43,569 nucleotides of DNA from the NCBI GenBank assembly GCA_937935075.1, contig CALGYB010000069.1, positions 1 through 43,569 on the forward strand. The letters run 5' to 3'. Made by a program: the position numbers and the translations under genes. The notes below the pieces were generated by a model that did no database searches, was not told the origin of the DNA, and worked only from the letters and a program-made list of their open reading frames with translations. The DNA comes from an uncultured Roseiflexus sp. GTDB taxonomy: Bacteria; Chloroflexota; Chloroflexia; Chloroflexales; Roseiflexaceae. Of the stretch, positions 8,287 through 16,604 are shown piece by piece (the stretch's first letter is position 1; each line of letters opens with the position of its first letter).

Positions 8287-8790
8287 TCACGGCGACGTCT
8301 CATCCCCAATTGCGTAGACCGTCGCCAGAATCGCCTCTTCGAGCGCCGCCAGATTGTCGCGGTCCTGATCATCGAGCGCCACTTCGCGCTGTGCCGCCTC
8401 GAAGTACCAGCGCACCATCGACTGAATGTGATGTTGGGTGACGCCGTGGCGCAGGAGCAGGCGCACGCTCCACTCAATTTCGCGTTGCAGCACCGACGGC
8501 GCCTGGAGCGCAAGCGCGACGAGCAACAAGCGATGGAGACGGTGCGGTGTGCGACTGAACGTCACCTGCTGATACTGGCTGCCATGGCGCGACTCAATGT
8601 CCGCCAGCAACCCTGCGAACGTCGATTTGAGGCGGTTTGTGACCGTGTTGCAGATGGCTTCACGACGTTGATCGAGCGCCTGAGCGACCTCTGGACCGCG
8701 ACTGGACAGCCACGCCGTCAATGAGCGCATAATTGCACCTTTCAGCGCCGATTTTTCCGAACAACCCGTTGTCCGACTCGCCATCGCCAT
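8287..8790 (-). CDS. Unknown helical protein coupled to the B12 regulator
   Basis: I do not recognise this 167-residue protein. It has no signal peptide or membrane helix, is rich in Arg, Gln and Leu, and reads as five or six amphipathic helices, for example REIEWSVRLLLRHGV and NLAALEEAILATVYAIG. A His-rich stretch, GVTQHHIQSMVRWYF, lies near residue 120. Its ATG overlaps the stop of the upstream regulator as TAATG, so the two are translationally coupled and probably act together. An in-frame ATG 20 codons in (MRSLTAWLSS) is an alternative start. It could be a partner, anti-activator or cofactor-binding helper of the B12 regulator, but that is only inference from position. Confidence 0.7.
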   Translation of the reverse strand: MAMASRTTGCSEKSALKGAIMRSLTAWLSSRGPEVAQALDQRREAICNTVTNRLKSTFAGLLADIESRHGSQYQQVTFSRTPHRLHRLLLVALALQAPSVLQREIEWSVRLLLRHGVTQHHIQSMVRWYFEAAQREVALDDQDRDNLAALEEAILATVYAIGDETSP

Positions 8791-9791
8791 TAATGGCGGA
8801 AGAAGTGCGCCTGTCGCGCCCAGCGTTCCGGATCGATCTCCTCGCCGAGATCATCAGCCCGGATCACCGCCTCGCGCAGATCGTTGCCCAGAAAGATGCC
8901 GGGGATGCGTCCACGAAGTTCAGGATGGCGGTCGAACACCTGACCGCTGTAGGCGAAGATCAACCGATGGCGGCGACGGTTTTCGGCGATGCGTGCAATT
9001 TCCAGCAGACCTGGAACGTGCTCCGCCATCGAGACCGACATACAGATGAGCGCCGGCGCCATCCGCACCAGGAAGCCGTCCAGCCCTTCCGCCGATACCG
9101 TTTGCCCCAGGTAGAGGAGTTCCCAGCCGCGCTGTTCCATCAGCAGCGAGAACATGATCAACCCGATCTCGTGCTGTTCTTCGGGCGCACACCCGGCGAT
9201 CAGGCGCGGACCGGTGGCGAACGGCGCGTGGATCTGCAACAACCCCAGGAGCCGCTGGCGCACGAAGTTGGTCACCACGCGCTCTTCCGCGACACACACA
9301 TCGCCCTGCGCCCAGCGTTCGCCGATCTCGATCAGCATCGGCTGAAACAGATCGAGCACCAGCGTCTCGATCGGGAAGAGCGCGACTGCGGTATTGACCA
9401 GCAGGTGCGCCTGGCGCAGGTTGGCGCTGAGCAATGCCTCGGTCAGTTGGGTGCGCAGGTCGGGCCAGCCGGCGTCGGCGAGCGTTGGCGGAGAAGGGTG
9501 CGGGGCGTGGGGTGCGATGTCGCCGGTATCGCTGATGTCGCGCAGCAGCGCAACTGCCTGACTGATCGCCAGTCCTTCCTCGGTGCACTGCTTGAGCCAT
9601 TTGATGATTTCGATGTCGCGCTGCGAATAGAGCCGATGACCGTGATCGGAGCGCGTCGGGCGCGGAACGCCATAGCGCTGCTCCCATGCGCGTAGCGTCG
9701 AAACATTGACCTGAGTCTGCTGGACGACCGCCTTAATGTTGTACCGTGGAACGTCGGACAGCGCCAGCAGGCGATGGACCTGCTCCAACAT
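8790..9791 (-). CDS. MerR-type regulator with cobalamin-binding domain (CarH/LitR-like)
   Basis: The 333-residue regulator has a MerR helix-turn-helix at residues 17-85 (YNIKAVVQQTQVNVSTLRAW, then GHRLYSQRDI), a helical B12-binding module at about 110-195 and a Rossmann-type B12 domain from 197. The cobalamin His motif ExxHxxG is present as E204-H207-G210. CarH-type photoreceptors also carry W-x9-EH over the adenosyl group; here W160 is followed by E170 and R171, so the His is replaced by Arg. Such proteins repress promoters in the dark and release DNA in light when adenosylcobalamin is cleaved. GGAG lies 7 nt before the ATG. It is divergent from the puf operon, with 500 bp between, so light control of puf is likely. 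Confidence 0.85.
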   Translation of the reverse strand: MLEQVHRLLALSDVPRYNIKAVVQQTQVNVSTLRAWEQRYGVPRPTRSDHGHRLYSQRDIEIIKWLKQCTEEGLAISQAVALLRDISDTGDIAPHAPHPSPPTLADAGWPDLRTQLTEALLSANLRQAHLLVNTAVALFPIETLVLDLFQPMLIEIGERWAQGDVCVAEERVVTNFVRQRLLGLLQIHAPFATGPRLIAGCAPEEQHEIGLIMFSLLMEQRGWELLYLGQTVSAEGLDGFLVRMAPALICMSVSMAEHVPGLLEIARIAENRRRHRLIFAYSGQVFDRHPELRGRIPGIFLGNDLREAVIRADDLGEEIDPERWARQAHFFRH

Positions 9792-9984
9792 GGGATTTCT
9801 CCATCTCTAGAACGGTCAAGCGTCGGCATGCGCGCCGCGGCGTTTGCAGAGCAACGGAGCCGGGGAGCAGTGCCACGCACACGGTCAGCGCCGCGTATTC
9901 ACCCTGCAGCGTGGCAGTTGCGACGGCAGGGTGAAGCAAGGTTCCCCACTTTTCCCCTCCTTTTGGCTAGGACTGTAGGGCTTT

Positions 9985-10012
9985 ATTATAGTATACGTAG
10001 AGGGAATGTCAA
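9985..10012 (-). promoter_or_regulatory. Consensus sigma-70 promoter of the B12 regulator
   Basis: On the minus strand TTGACA (10007-10012), 16 bp and TATAAT (9985-9990) form a near-ideal promoter, giving a leader of about 185 nt. A promoter this strong suits an autoregulated repressor. Confidence 0.75.
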
Positions 10013-10114
10013 ACGCTGTAGTGCATACTCTGACGCAATGTTACGACTTCACAACTCTGGCTTCTGCACACGATCTGCATAACCGTTGCATAGTATATGT
10101 GTAAGATGTTTTGA

Positions 10115-10144
10115 TTGACGTAGTGGCTTTTCCGGCGGTATAAT
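10115..10144 (+). promoter_or_regulatory. Sigma-70 promoter of the puf operon
   Basis: TTGACG (10115-10120), 18 bp and TATAAT (10139-10144) predict a start near 10151 and a leader of about 143 nt to pufB. It lies about 100 bp from the divergent regulator promoter, so a repressor bound between them could act on both. Confidence 0.75.
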
Positions 10145-10239
10145 CCCGATGAAACCCGCGAATACTATTGACACTACGGAGCTTCGACACGCTCGCTGGC
10201 AAGAAGCGACAGAGTCACTGGCGCGGGCAGAAACCATGA

Positions 10240-10467
<228 letters not shown>

Positions 10468-10485
10468 GATTTGGGAGGCGCTCAT

Positions 10486-10617
10486 ATGAAAGATCGACCA
10501 TTTGAGTTTCGGACATCGGTGGTGGTCTCCACCCTGCTGGGTCTGGTGATGGCGCTGCTTATCCACTTCGTGGTGCTCAGCTCGCCTATTATCGGCTGGC
10601 TGAAGAACGTTCCATGA
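10486..10617 (+). CDS. pufA: Light-harvesting complex alpha subunit
   Basis: This 43-residue gene is easily missed because of its size. It reads [20 protein letters not shown], then a membrane helix ending [11 protein letters not shown], and a tail IIGWLKNVP. The His in LLIHF is the bacteriochlorophyll ligand typical of LH alpha polypeptides. GGGAGG lies 6 nt before the ATG, and pufB ends 18 nt upstream. The protein is shorter than many LH alpha chains, which run to 50-60 residues, because the C-terminal tail is brief. A strong hairpin follows at 10664-10706, before pufLM, which would favour antenna over reaction-centre mRNA. Confidence 0.92.
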   Translation: MKDRPFEFRTSVVVSTLLGLVMALLIHFVVLSSPIIGWLKNVP

Positions 10618-10663
10618 AGCAGTAAGAACGTCGCGCATTCTGCCTGGCGCTCGTAGAGAGATG

Positions 10664-10706
10664 AGGACAGCGGGCTGACACGTGGCAGCGCATCAGCCCC
10701 TGTCCT
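10664..10706 (+). terminator. Intercistronic hairpin between pufA and pufLM
   Basis: AGGACAG and GGGCTGA (10664-10678, one bulged C) pair with TCAGCCC and CTGTCCT (10693-10706) around a 14-nt loop. No U run follows, so it is more likely a 3'-end stabiliser or partial terminator than a full stop, as known for puf mRNA of purple bacteria. Confidence 0.7.
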
Positions 10707-10804
10707 GTCTTTACGCCGTACGTGGATCCAGGTGCTGGCTTTGCCTGTGGAGACGTACAATCTTCGCGTAAGCCAATCCGTACGCTAGAAAGCGAGAGCA
10801 CACG

Positions 10805-12730
10805 ATGTCCGCTGTGCCACGCGCGCTGCCGCTGCCGAGTGGAGAGACTCTCCCCGCGGAGGCGATTTCCTCCACAGGCTCGCGGGCAGCATCCGCAGAG
10901 GTTATCCCATTCTCGATCATCGAGGAGTTCTATAAGCGGCCCGGAAAGACCCTTGCGGCGCGCTTCTTCGGGGTCGATCCGTTCGACTTCTGGATTGGCC
11001 GCTTCTATGTCGGGTTGTTTGGCGCAATCTCGATCGTGGGCATCATTCTCGGAGTGGTGTTCTACCTGTACGAGGGCGTGGTCAACGAGGGAACGTTCAA
11101 CATCCTGGCGATGCGCATCGAGCCGCCGCCGGTGTCAGCAGGTTTTAGCGTCAGTCCCGATAAGCCCGGCTTTTTCTGGTTCCTGACGATGGTAGCGGCA
11201 ACCATCGCCTTTATCGGCTGGCTGCTGCGGCAGATCGATATCAGCCTGAAACTCGATATGGGCATGGAGGTGCCGATTGCCTTCGGCGCGGTTGTGTCGT
11301 CCTGGATCACCCTCCAGTGGCTGCGCCCGATCGCGATGGGCGGTTGGGGGCATGGCTTCCCGCTCGGCATTACCCACCACCTCGATTGGGTGTCGAATAT
11401 CGGCTATCAGTATTACAACTTCTTCTACAATCCGTTTCACGCCATCGGTATTACGCTCCTCTTCGCGTCGACGCTGTTCCTGCACATGCATGGGTCAGCG
11501 GTGTTGAGCGAGGCAAAGCGCAATATCTCCGATCAGAACATCCACGTCTTCTGGCGCAATATTCTCGGCTATAGCATCGGCGAGATCGGCATCCACCGCG
11601 TCGCGTTCTGGACGGGTGCAGCATCGGTGCTCTTCTCGAACTTCTGTATCTTCCTGTCCGGGACGTTTGTCAAGGACTGGAACGCCTTCTGGGGCTTCTG
11701 GGACAAGATGCCGATCTGGAATGGCGTCGGCCAGGGAGCGCTGGTGGCCGGTCTGACGCTGCTGGGGGTTGGTCTGGTGCTGGGGCGTGAACGTCAGACG
11801 CCGGGTCCGATCGACCTGCACGACGAGGAGTATCGCGACGGTCTGGAAGGAACGATCGCCAAGCCGCCGGGGCATGTCGGCTGGATGCAGCGCCTGCTGG
11901 GCGAAGGTCAGGTCGGCCCGATCTACGTCGGGTTGTGGGGCGTCATTTCGTTCGCTTCCTTCTTAGCGGCGGCGTTTATCGTCCTGGTCGATTATGGCCG
12001 GCAGGTGGAATGGAACGCGGTTATCTTTCTGCGCGAGTTCTGGAACCTGGGCACCTATCCGCCGCCGACCGAGTACGGGCTGAGTTGGAACGTGCCGTGG
12101 GAGAAGGGCGGCGCATGGCTGGCAGCGACCTTCTTCCTGCACATTTCGGTGCTGACGTGGTGGGCGCGCCTCTACACGCGCGCGAAAGCGACCGGCGTCG
12201 GCACGCACCTGGCATGGGGGTTCGCTTCAGCGCTGTCGCTCTACTTCGTCCTCTATCTGATCCATCCAATAGCGCTCGGCAACTGGAACGCTGCGCCAGG
12301 CCACGGCTTCCGTGCGATCCTGGACTGGACGAACTACGTGAGCATCCACTGGGGCAACTTCTACTACAATCCATTCCATATGCTCTCGATCTTCTTCCTG
12401 CTCGGATCGACGTTGCTGCTGGCGATGCACGGCGCAACGATCGTTGCCACCTCGAAGTGGAAGTCGGAGATGGAGTTCACCGAGATGATGGCGGAAGGTC
12501 CCGGCACGCAGCGCGCGCAACTCTTCTGGCGCTGGGTGATGGGCTGGAATGCCAACTCGTACAACATCCATATCTGGGCATGGTGGTTCGCGGCGTTCAC
12601 GGCGATTACCGGTGCGATTGGTCTGCTCTTGAGCGGTACGCTCGTACCCGACTGGTATACCTGGGGTGAGACGGCCAAGATTGTAGCGCCCTGGCCAAAC
12701 CCCGATTGGGCGCAGTTTGTCTTCCGGTAA
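10805..12730 (+). CDS. pufLM: Fused photosynthetic reaction centre L-M protein
   Basis: One 641-residue frame holds both reaction-centre subunits, a fusion reported for Roseiflexus. The L part (to about residue 310) has ITHHLDW (accessory pigment His, 191-192), FYNPFH (special-pair His 212), HMHG and IGIHR (iron ligands). The M part follows a linker rich in Gly, Arg and acidic residues. It has NFYYNPFH (special-pair His 525), AMHGA and NIHIW. The accessory-pigment His of purple-bacterial M (in xPHxDW) is absent: AILDW stands there, in keeping with three bacteriopheophytins in reaction centres of this phylum. The N-terminal 35 residues are non-conserved. The two halves are expected to be separated by cleavage. 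There is no H subunit gene in the window. Confidence 0.95.
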   Translation: MSAVPRALPLPSGETLPAEAISSTGSRAASAEVIPFSIIEEFYKRPGKTLAARFFGVDPFDFWIGRFYVGLFGAISIVGIILGVVFYLYEGVVNEGTFNILAMRIEPPPVSAGFSVSPDKPGFFWFLTMVAATIAFIGWLLRQIDISLKLDMGMEVPIAFGAVVSSWITLQWLRPIAMGGWGHGFPLGITHHLDWVSNIGYQYYNFFYNPFHAIGITLLFASTLFLHMHGSAVLSEAKRNISDQNIHVFWRNILGYSIGEIGIHRVAFWTGAASVLFSNFCIFLSGTFVKDWNAFWGFWDKMPIWNGVGQGALVAGLTLLGVGLVLGRERQTPGPIDLHDEEYRDGLEGTIAKPPGHVGWMQRLLGEGQVGPIYVGLWGVISFASFLAAAFIVLVDYGRQVEWNAVIFLREFWNLGTYPPPTEYGLSWNVPWEKGGAWLAATFFLHISVLTWWARLYTRAKATGVGTHLAWGFASALSLYFVLYLIHPIALGNWNAAPGHGFRAILDWTNYVSIHWGNFYYNPFHMLSIFFLLGSTLLLAMHGATIVATSKWKSEMEFTEMMAEGPGTQRAQLFWRWVMGWNANSYNIHIWAWWFAAFTAITGAIGLLLSGTLVPDWYTWGETAKIVAPWPNPDWAQFVFR

Positions 12731-12741
12731 GCGCGTGTGTG

Positions 12742-12772
12742 GCGGGCGGGTGCGCTGCATTCGCCCGCCCGC
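12742..12772 (+). terminator. Hairpin between pufLM and pufC
   Basis: GCGGGCGGG (12742-12750) pairs with CCCGCCCGC (12764-12772) over a 13-nt loop. It has no U tract, so it may set mRNA decay or partial readthrough. Confidence 0.6.
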
Positions 12773-12827
12773 GCAGCGGCCCGGCTTTATGCCTCGACCG
12801 CGGCACTGCTAGAGAGGAATAGAAGCG

Positions 12828-13790
12828 ATGATCCAGCAGCCTCCAACGCTCTTTCCGGAAATCACGAATACCGTCCGCGGCAGGTTCTACATCGTGGCCG
12901 GAATCATCTCGGTCGTTATGGCCGTGGCGAGTATCGCGATTTTCTGGTGGATCTTTTACACGGTGATCCCGGCGCCTGCGCCGCCCATCCAGAACCCGAT
13001 CTACGTCAATTATACGCAGGAGCCAACAAATTACATCAGCGCCGAATCGCTGGCGGCGATGAATGCGTATATTCAAGCCAACCCGCAGCCGCAGGCGGTG
13101 CAGGTGCTGAAGGGGATGACGACGGCGCAGATTTCGGCGTATATGGTGGCGCAGGTTTCCGGCGGCTTGAAGGTCGATTGCACGTACTGCCACAATATCG
13201 CCAACTTCGCCCAGGAGGACGGTTATCCGAATGCGGCGAAGAAGGTGACGGCGCGGAAGATGATGCTGATGTCGGCAGACCTGAACCAGAACTATACTGC
13301 CAAACTGCCGGCTTCCGTCGGCGGCTATCAGATCACCTGCGCGACCTGTCACAACGGCAAGGCGGCCGGGTTGGAGCCGTATCCGATCGAGATTATGAAC
13401 ACCTTGCCGAACGACTGGCGCCTGCCGCTCGATCTCGATTATCCCGGCGGCCTGGTCGTCACCGGCCGGAGGGATATCTCGAACGCCGAAGTGGAACGCA
13501 ATCAGTTTACGATGTATCACTTCAACGTCAGTATGGGGCAGGGATGCACGTTCTGCCATAACTCGCGCAACTTCCAGAGCTATGAGATTGCGCAGAAGAA
13601 CCATGCGTCGATCATGCTCCAGATGACGAAGCATATTCAGGAGACGTATGTCGCGCCAGGCGGACGGATCGCCGATGGCATCATGGCCGGTAAGAGCCCG
13701 TCGTGCTGGCTCTGCCACCAGGGCGCCAACATTCCGCCAGGCGCCGCCAAGCCGGGTCAGGTGCCCGCCGTGCTGTCGAGCACGCCGTAA
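12828..13790 (+). CDS. pufC: Reaction-centre tetraheme cytochrome c subunit
   Basis: The 320-residue membrane-anchored cytochrome donates electrons to the oxidised special pair. An uncleaved N-terminal helix (residues 20-46, IVAGIISVVMAVASIAIF) anchors it, rather than the lipid-modified Cys of many purple-bacterial pufC proteins. Four CxxCH motifs start at Cys118 (CTYCH), Cys171 (CATCH), Cys240 (CTFCH) and Cys293 (CWLCH). Met ligands are likely among the Met-rich helices, for example ARKMMLMSADL and IMLQMTKHI. It is the last gene of the puf operon, 97 nt after pufLM, with GAGAGG upstream of the ATG. A perfect 15-bp hairpin at 13814-13858 follows. Confidence 0.95.
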   Translation: MIQQPPTLFPEITNTVRGRFYIVAGIISVVMAVASIAIFWWIFYTVIPAPAPPIQNPIYVNYTQEPTNYISAESLAAMNAYIQANPQPQAVQVLKGMTTAQISAYMVAQVSGGLKVDCTYCHNIANFAQEDGYPNAAKKVTARKMMLMSADLNQNYTAKLPASVGGYQITCATCHNGKAAGLEPYPIEIMNTLPNDWRLPLDLDYPGGLVVTGRRDISNAEVERNQFTMYHFNVSMGQGCTFCHNSRNFQSYEIAQKNHASIMLQMTKHIQETYVAPGGRIADGIMAGKSPSCWLCHQGANIPPGAAKPGQVPAVLSSTP

Positions 13791-13813
13791 TCCTGGCGCT
13801 ACGGGGGTGTGAT

Positions 13814-13858
13814 GCATGCTGTGTGATGTGTATCGCAATTGCGCATCACACAGCATGC
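13814..13858 (+). terminator. Terminator-like hairpin after pufC
   Basis: GCATGCTGTGTGATG and its perfect complement CATCACACAGCATGC (13844-13858) enclose a 15-nt loop, followed by TTGTTCTT. It is the best candidate end of the puf transcript. Confidence 0.75.
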
Positions 13859-13934
13859 TTGTTCTTAGAGAGTCGTGGTATCATATCTGTCGCAGCAATC
13901 TTCTTCATTCCATGACTCGCAGGAGAGTGTGCCA

Positions 13935-14852
13935 ATGCCGGAATCAACTGCTCCGACCACGCCGTCGCGCTTGACGACGAGCCCGACGGTGATTGTGCGG
14001 CGCTCCATTGAACTGATGAAGCCGGTGACGTGGTTTGCGCCGTCGTGGGCCTTCTTGTGCGGCGCCGTCGCCAGTGGCGCCAGTCAGTGGACGTTTCCCG
14101 ATGTGGGGCGGATCGCGCTCGGCGTGTTGCTCGCCGGTCCGATTCTCTGTGGTATGTCACAGGTGGTGAACGATTACTGTGATCGTGATGTGGACGCAAT
14201 CAACGAGCCGCAACGCCTGATCCCGTCCGGTCTGGTATCAGCGCGGCAGGTGTTTATTACCGTTGCTGTGCTGGTTGTGCTCGGTCTGAGCATTGCGTTA
14301 TTCCTGGGTCCGTATGTCGCCCTGATGACGGCGATTGGCATGGTGCTGGCGGTGATCTACAGCGCGGGTCCGATCCGCGCCAAACGCAACGGCTGGGCTG
14401 GCAACACGATCGTCGCGGTCTCCTACGAAGGATTGCCCTGGATTGCCGGTCATCTGGCGTTTGCGCCGTTGACCTTCGGCAGTGTGTTGATGGCGGCGCT
14501 CTTCTCGCTCGGCGCGCACGGCATTATGACGATCAACGACTTCAAGAGCATCGAAGGCGACCGGGTCAGCGGCATTCGTTCGATCCCGGTGCTGTATGGT
14601 GAGATTGCTGCGGCGTGGACGGCGTTCGTGACGATCAATGTCGCGCAGATTCTGGTGGTGATGTATTTCCTGCACGTCAGGAATTGGATTGTTGCCGGCA
14701 TTATTGGCGCGCTGGTGCTCATGCAGATCCCGACGCAGTGGAAGTTCTTCTCGATTGCCGATCCGCGTAAACGCGCTATTTTCTACAATGCCAGCGGCAT
14801 CGCTATGTTCGTATGGGGCATGATGGCGGCAGCAATTGGGGTGCGTGGATAA
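13935..14852 (+). CDS. bchG: Bacteriochlorophyll a synthase (geranylgeranyl/phytyl transferase)
   Basis: The 305-residue UbiA-family membrane enzyme esterifies bacteriochlorophyllide a with geranylgeranyl or phytyl diphosphate. The first Asp-rich site is NDYCDRDVDAINEPQRLIPS (near residue 75) and the second is NDFKSIEGDR (near 200), the two Mg-diphosphate motifs. About eight hydrophobic helices follow the UbiA pattern, with VIYSAGPIRAKRNGW between them. The ATG at 13935 is chosen because AGGAG lies 9 nt upstream; the frame opens 60 nt earlier without a ribosome site. It lies 144 nt after pufC, past the terminator-like hairpin, so it may have its own promoter or depend on readthrough. Confidence 0.93.
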   Translation: MPESTAPTTPSRLTTSPTVIVRRSIELMKPVTWFAPSWAFLCGAVASGASQWTFPDVGRIALGVLLAGPILCGMSQVVNDYCDRDVDAINEPQRLIPSGLVSARQVFITVAVLVVLGLSIALFLGPYVALMTAIGMVLAVIYSAGPIRAKRNGWAGNTIVAVSYEGLPWIAGHLAFAPLTFGSVLMAALFSLGAHGIMTINDFKSIEGDRVSGIRSIPVLYGEIAAAWTAFVTINVAQILVVMYFLHVRNWIVAGIIGALVLMQIPTQWKFFSIADPRKRAIFYNASGIAMFVWGMMAAAIGVRG

Positions 14853-14889
14853 TTAAGCGTTGAACGGTGAACGTGAAGCCGGACGCGAG

Positions 14890-15036
14890 GCAATAAGAGG
14901 TAAGGGGCAAGAGGCAAGAGGTAAGAGGCAAGAGGTAAGAGGCAAGAGGCAAGAGGTAAGAGGCAAGAGGTAAGAGGTAAGAGGCAAGAGGTAAGAGGTA
15001 AGAGGTAAGAGGTAAGAGGTAAGAGGTCGGGAAGCG
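14890..15036. repeat. AAGAGGY heptamer tandem repeat
   Basis: About 19 units of AAGAGGT or AAGAGGC in mixed order. With the next tract it fills almost all of the 497-bp bchG-bchP gap; I see no promoter or gene in the remainder. Confidence 0.9.
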
Positions 15037-15073
15037 AGAAAGTAAGGGATCGGAACGTTGCGTTGCAGGAAAT

Positions 15074-15312
15074 CAGTTCTCGGTTCTCGGTTCTCAGTTC
15101 TCGGTTCTCGGTTCTCAGTTCTCGGTTCTCGGTTCTCGGTTCTCAGTTCTCGGTTCTCAGTTCTCAGTTCTCGGTTCTCGGTTCTCGGTTCTCGGTTCTC
15201 AGTTCTCGGTTCTCAGTTCTCGGTTCTCAGTTCTCGGTTCTCGGTTCTCAGTTCTCAGTTCTCAGTTCTCAGTTCTCGGTTCTCAGTTCTCGGTTCTCAG
15301 TTCTCGGTTCTC
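15074..15312. repeat. TTCTCRG heptamer tandem repeat
   Basis: Over 30 units of TTCTCGG or TTCTCAG in irregular order, varying only by G/A at one place. Because 7 is not a multiple of 3, all frames stay open and produce false low-complexity proteins. TAACCCC-like units follow, up to the bchP ribosome site. Confidence 0.95.
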
Positions 15313-15349
15313 GCATCCCCTAACCCCTACCGGCTAGAAGGAGCGGCTT

Positions 15350-16570
15350 ATGGACCCAGTTCTCGTGGTAGGCGCATCGGTCGGCGGTGCAACGGCCGCT
15401 GATACGCTGGCGCGTGCGGGTGTGCCGGTGGTGATGCTCGAACGTGATACGTCGTATGTCAAACCGTGCGGCGGCGCGGTGCCGCCGGTGGCGTTCACCG
15501 AGTTCGAACTTCCGGAAACGCTCATCTCGCGCAAGGTGCATCGCGCGCTGGTGCATTCACCAAGCGAGCGGGTCGTCGAAATCGAGGTGGCCGGCGTCCA
15601 TCACTCCGACCAGGATTATATTGCGATGTGCTGCCGCGAGGAATTCGACCGGTATATTCGTCAGCGCGCAGTGCAACGCGGTGCAACCCTGATCGAAGGT
15701 CAACTGGTCGATCTGGCGTTCGATAAGGATGGCGTGACTGCAACCTACCGCGAGCGGTTCGGCGGCGCGCGCCAGCAGTTGCGCGCCGTGACGGTGATTG
15801 GCGCCGATGGGGCGTACTCGACGACTGCGAAATTGCTGGGGTTGCCCAATCTGCCGCGGTGCATCGCCATCCAGCAGCGCATTCGCCTGCCCGCCAGCAA
15901 AATGGCGCGCTGGGAGGATACCGCCGATCTCTACCTGGGTCCTGAGGTCAGCCCCGATCTGTACGCCTGGGCGTTTCCCAAGAGCGACCACGTCGCTGTC
16001 GGTATCGGAACCGGACCGGCGCACAGCAAACGCGCTCGTGAATTGCTCGCCAATCTCAAGCAGCGACTTTCCCGCGATCTCGAAGGCGGCGAGGTTATTC
16101 TGGAGGAAGCGCACGCCTTGCCGATGGAGCCGCGTGCGCATATGGCATTCGAGCGCGCTATGCTGATCGGCGATGCGGCGGGTCTGGTGGTGCATACGTC
16201 GGGCGAAGGCATCTATTGGGCGATGAAGAGCGGCAGAATGGCGGCAGAGACGCTGATCGCCAGCCTGCCGGACGCATCGCTCGCCGCCCTGCGTCGCTAT
16301 GAGCGTCAGTGGTGGAAGACGTATGGCACGATGTACCGTTTTCTCGTCTGGTTGCAGAAGTGGGGATACGGGAACGCGCGGCAGATGGAAGTCTTCACCG
16401 ATATGTGCCGCAACCTGGATGTGCAGCGCCTGACGTTCGAGTCGTACATGCACAAGAAGATGACGCCGGTTCCATGGCTGACGCAGGTGCGTATGACGGC
16501 AGATATTCTGGCGGCGCAGGTGCGTCACTATCTGCCGCGTCGGCGGGCGAGTCAACCGGCGGTTGCTTGA
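15350..16570 (+). CDS. bchP: Geranylgeranyl reductase (bacteriochlorophyll a side chain)
   Basis: The 406-residue FAD-dependent reductase saturates three double bonds of the geranylgeranyl tail to give phytyl. The FAD Rossmann site is VLVVGASVGGATAADTLARA at residue 3; the usual GxGxxG reads GASVGG here, with Ser for the second Gly. A CGGAVPP motif follows near residue 41, typical of the family, and the second FAD block is MLIGDAAGLVVHTSGEGIYW at about residue 268. AAGGAG lies 7 nt before the ATG. The PuhE-like gene follows closely. The enzyme acts at the membrane after BchG. Confidence 0.92.
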   Translation: MDPVLVVGASVGGATAADTLARAGVPVVMLERDTSYVKPCGGAVPPVAFTEFELPETLISRKVHRALVHSPSERVVEIEVAGVHHSDQDYIAMCCREEFDRYIRQRAVQRGATLIEGQLVDLAFDKDGVTATYRERFGGARQQLRAVTVIGADGAYSTTAKLLGLPNLPRCIAIQQRIRLPASKMARWEDTADLYLGPEVSPDLYAWAFPKSDHVAVGIGTGPAHSKRARELLANLKQRLSRDLEGGEVILEEAHALPMEPRAHMAFERAMLIGDAAGLVVHTSGEGIYWAMKSGRMAAETLIASLPDASLAALRRYERQWWKTYGTMYRFLVWLQKWGYGNARQMEVFTDMCRNLDVQRLTFESYMHKKMTPVPWLTQVRMTADILAAQVRHYLPRRRASQPAVA

Positions 16571-16604
16571 GGTCCTGGATGTACAGTCGGTGGGGGCGAC
16601 ACCT

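Noticed and set aside
14890-15312. CRISPR array
   Set aside because: Units are 7 bp without spacers, and no cas genes are present.
15058-15402. Low-complexity protein of repeated FSVLGSR units
   Set aside because: It is only the translation of the TTCTCRG heptamer array, open in several frames.
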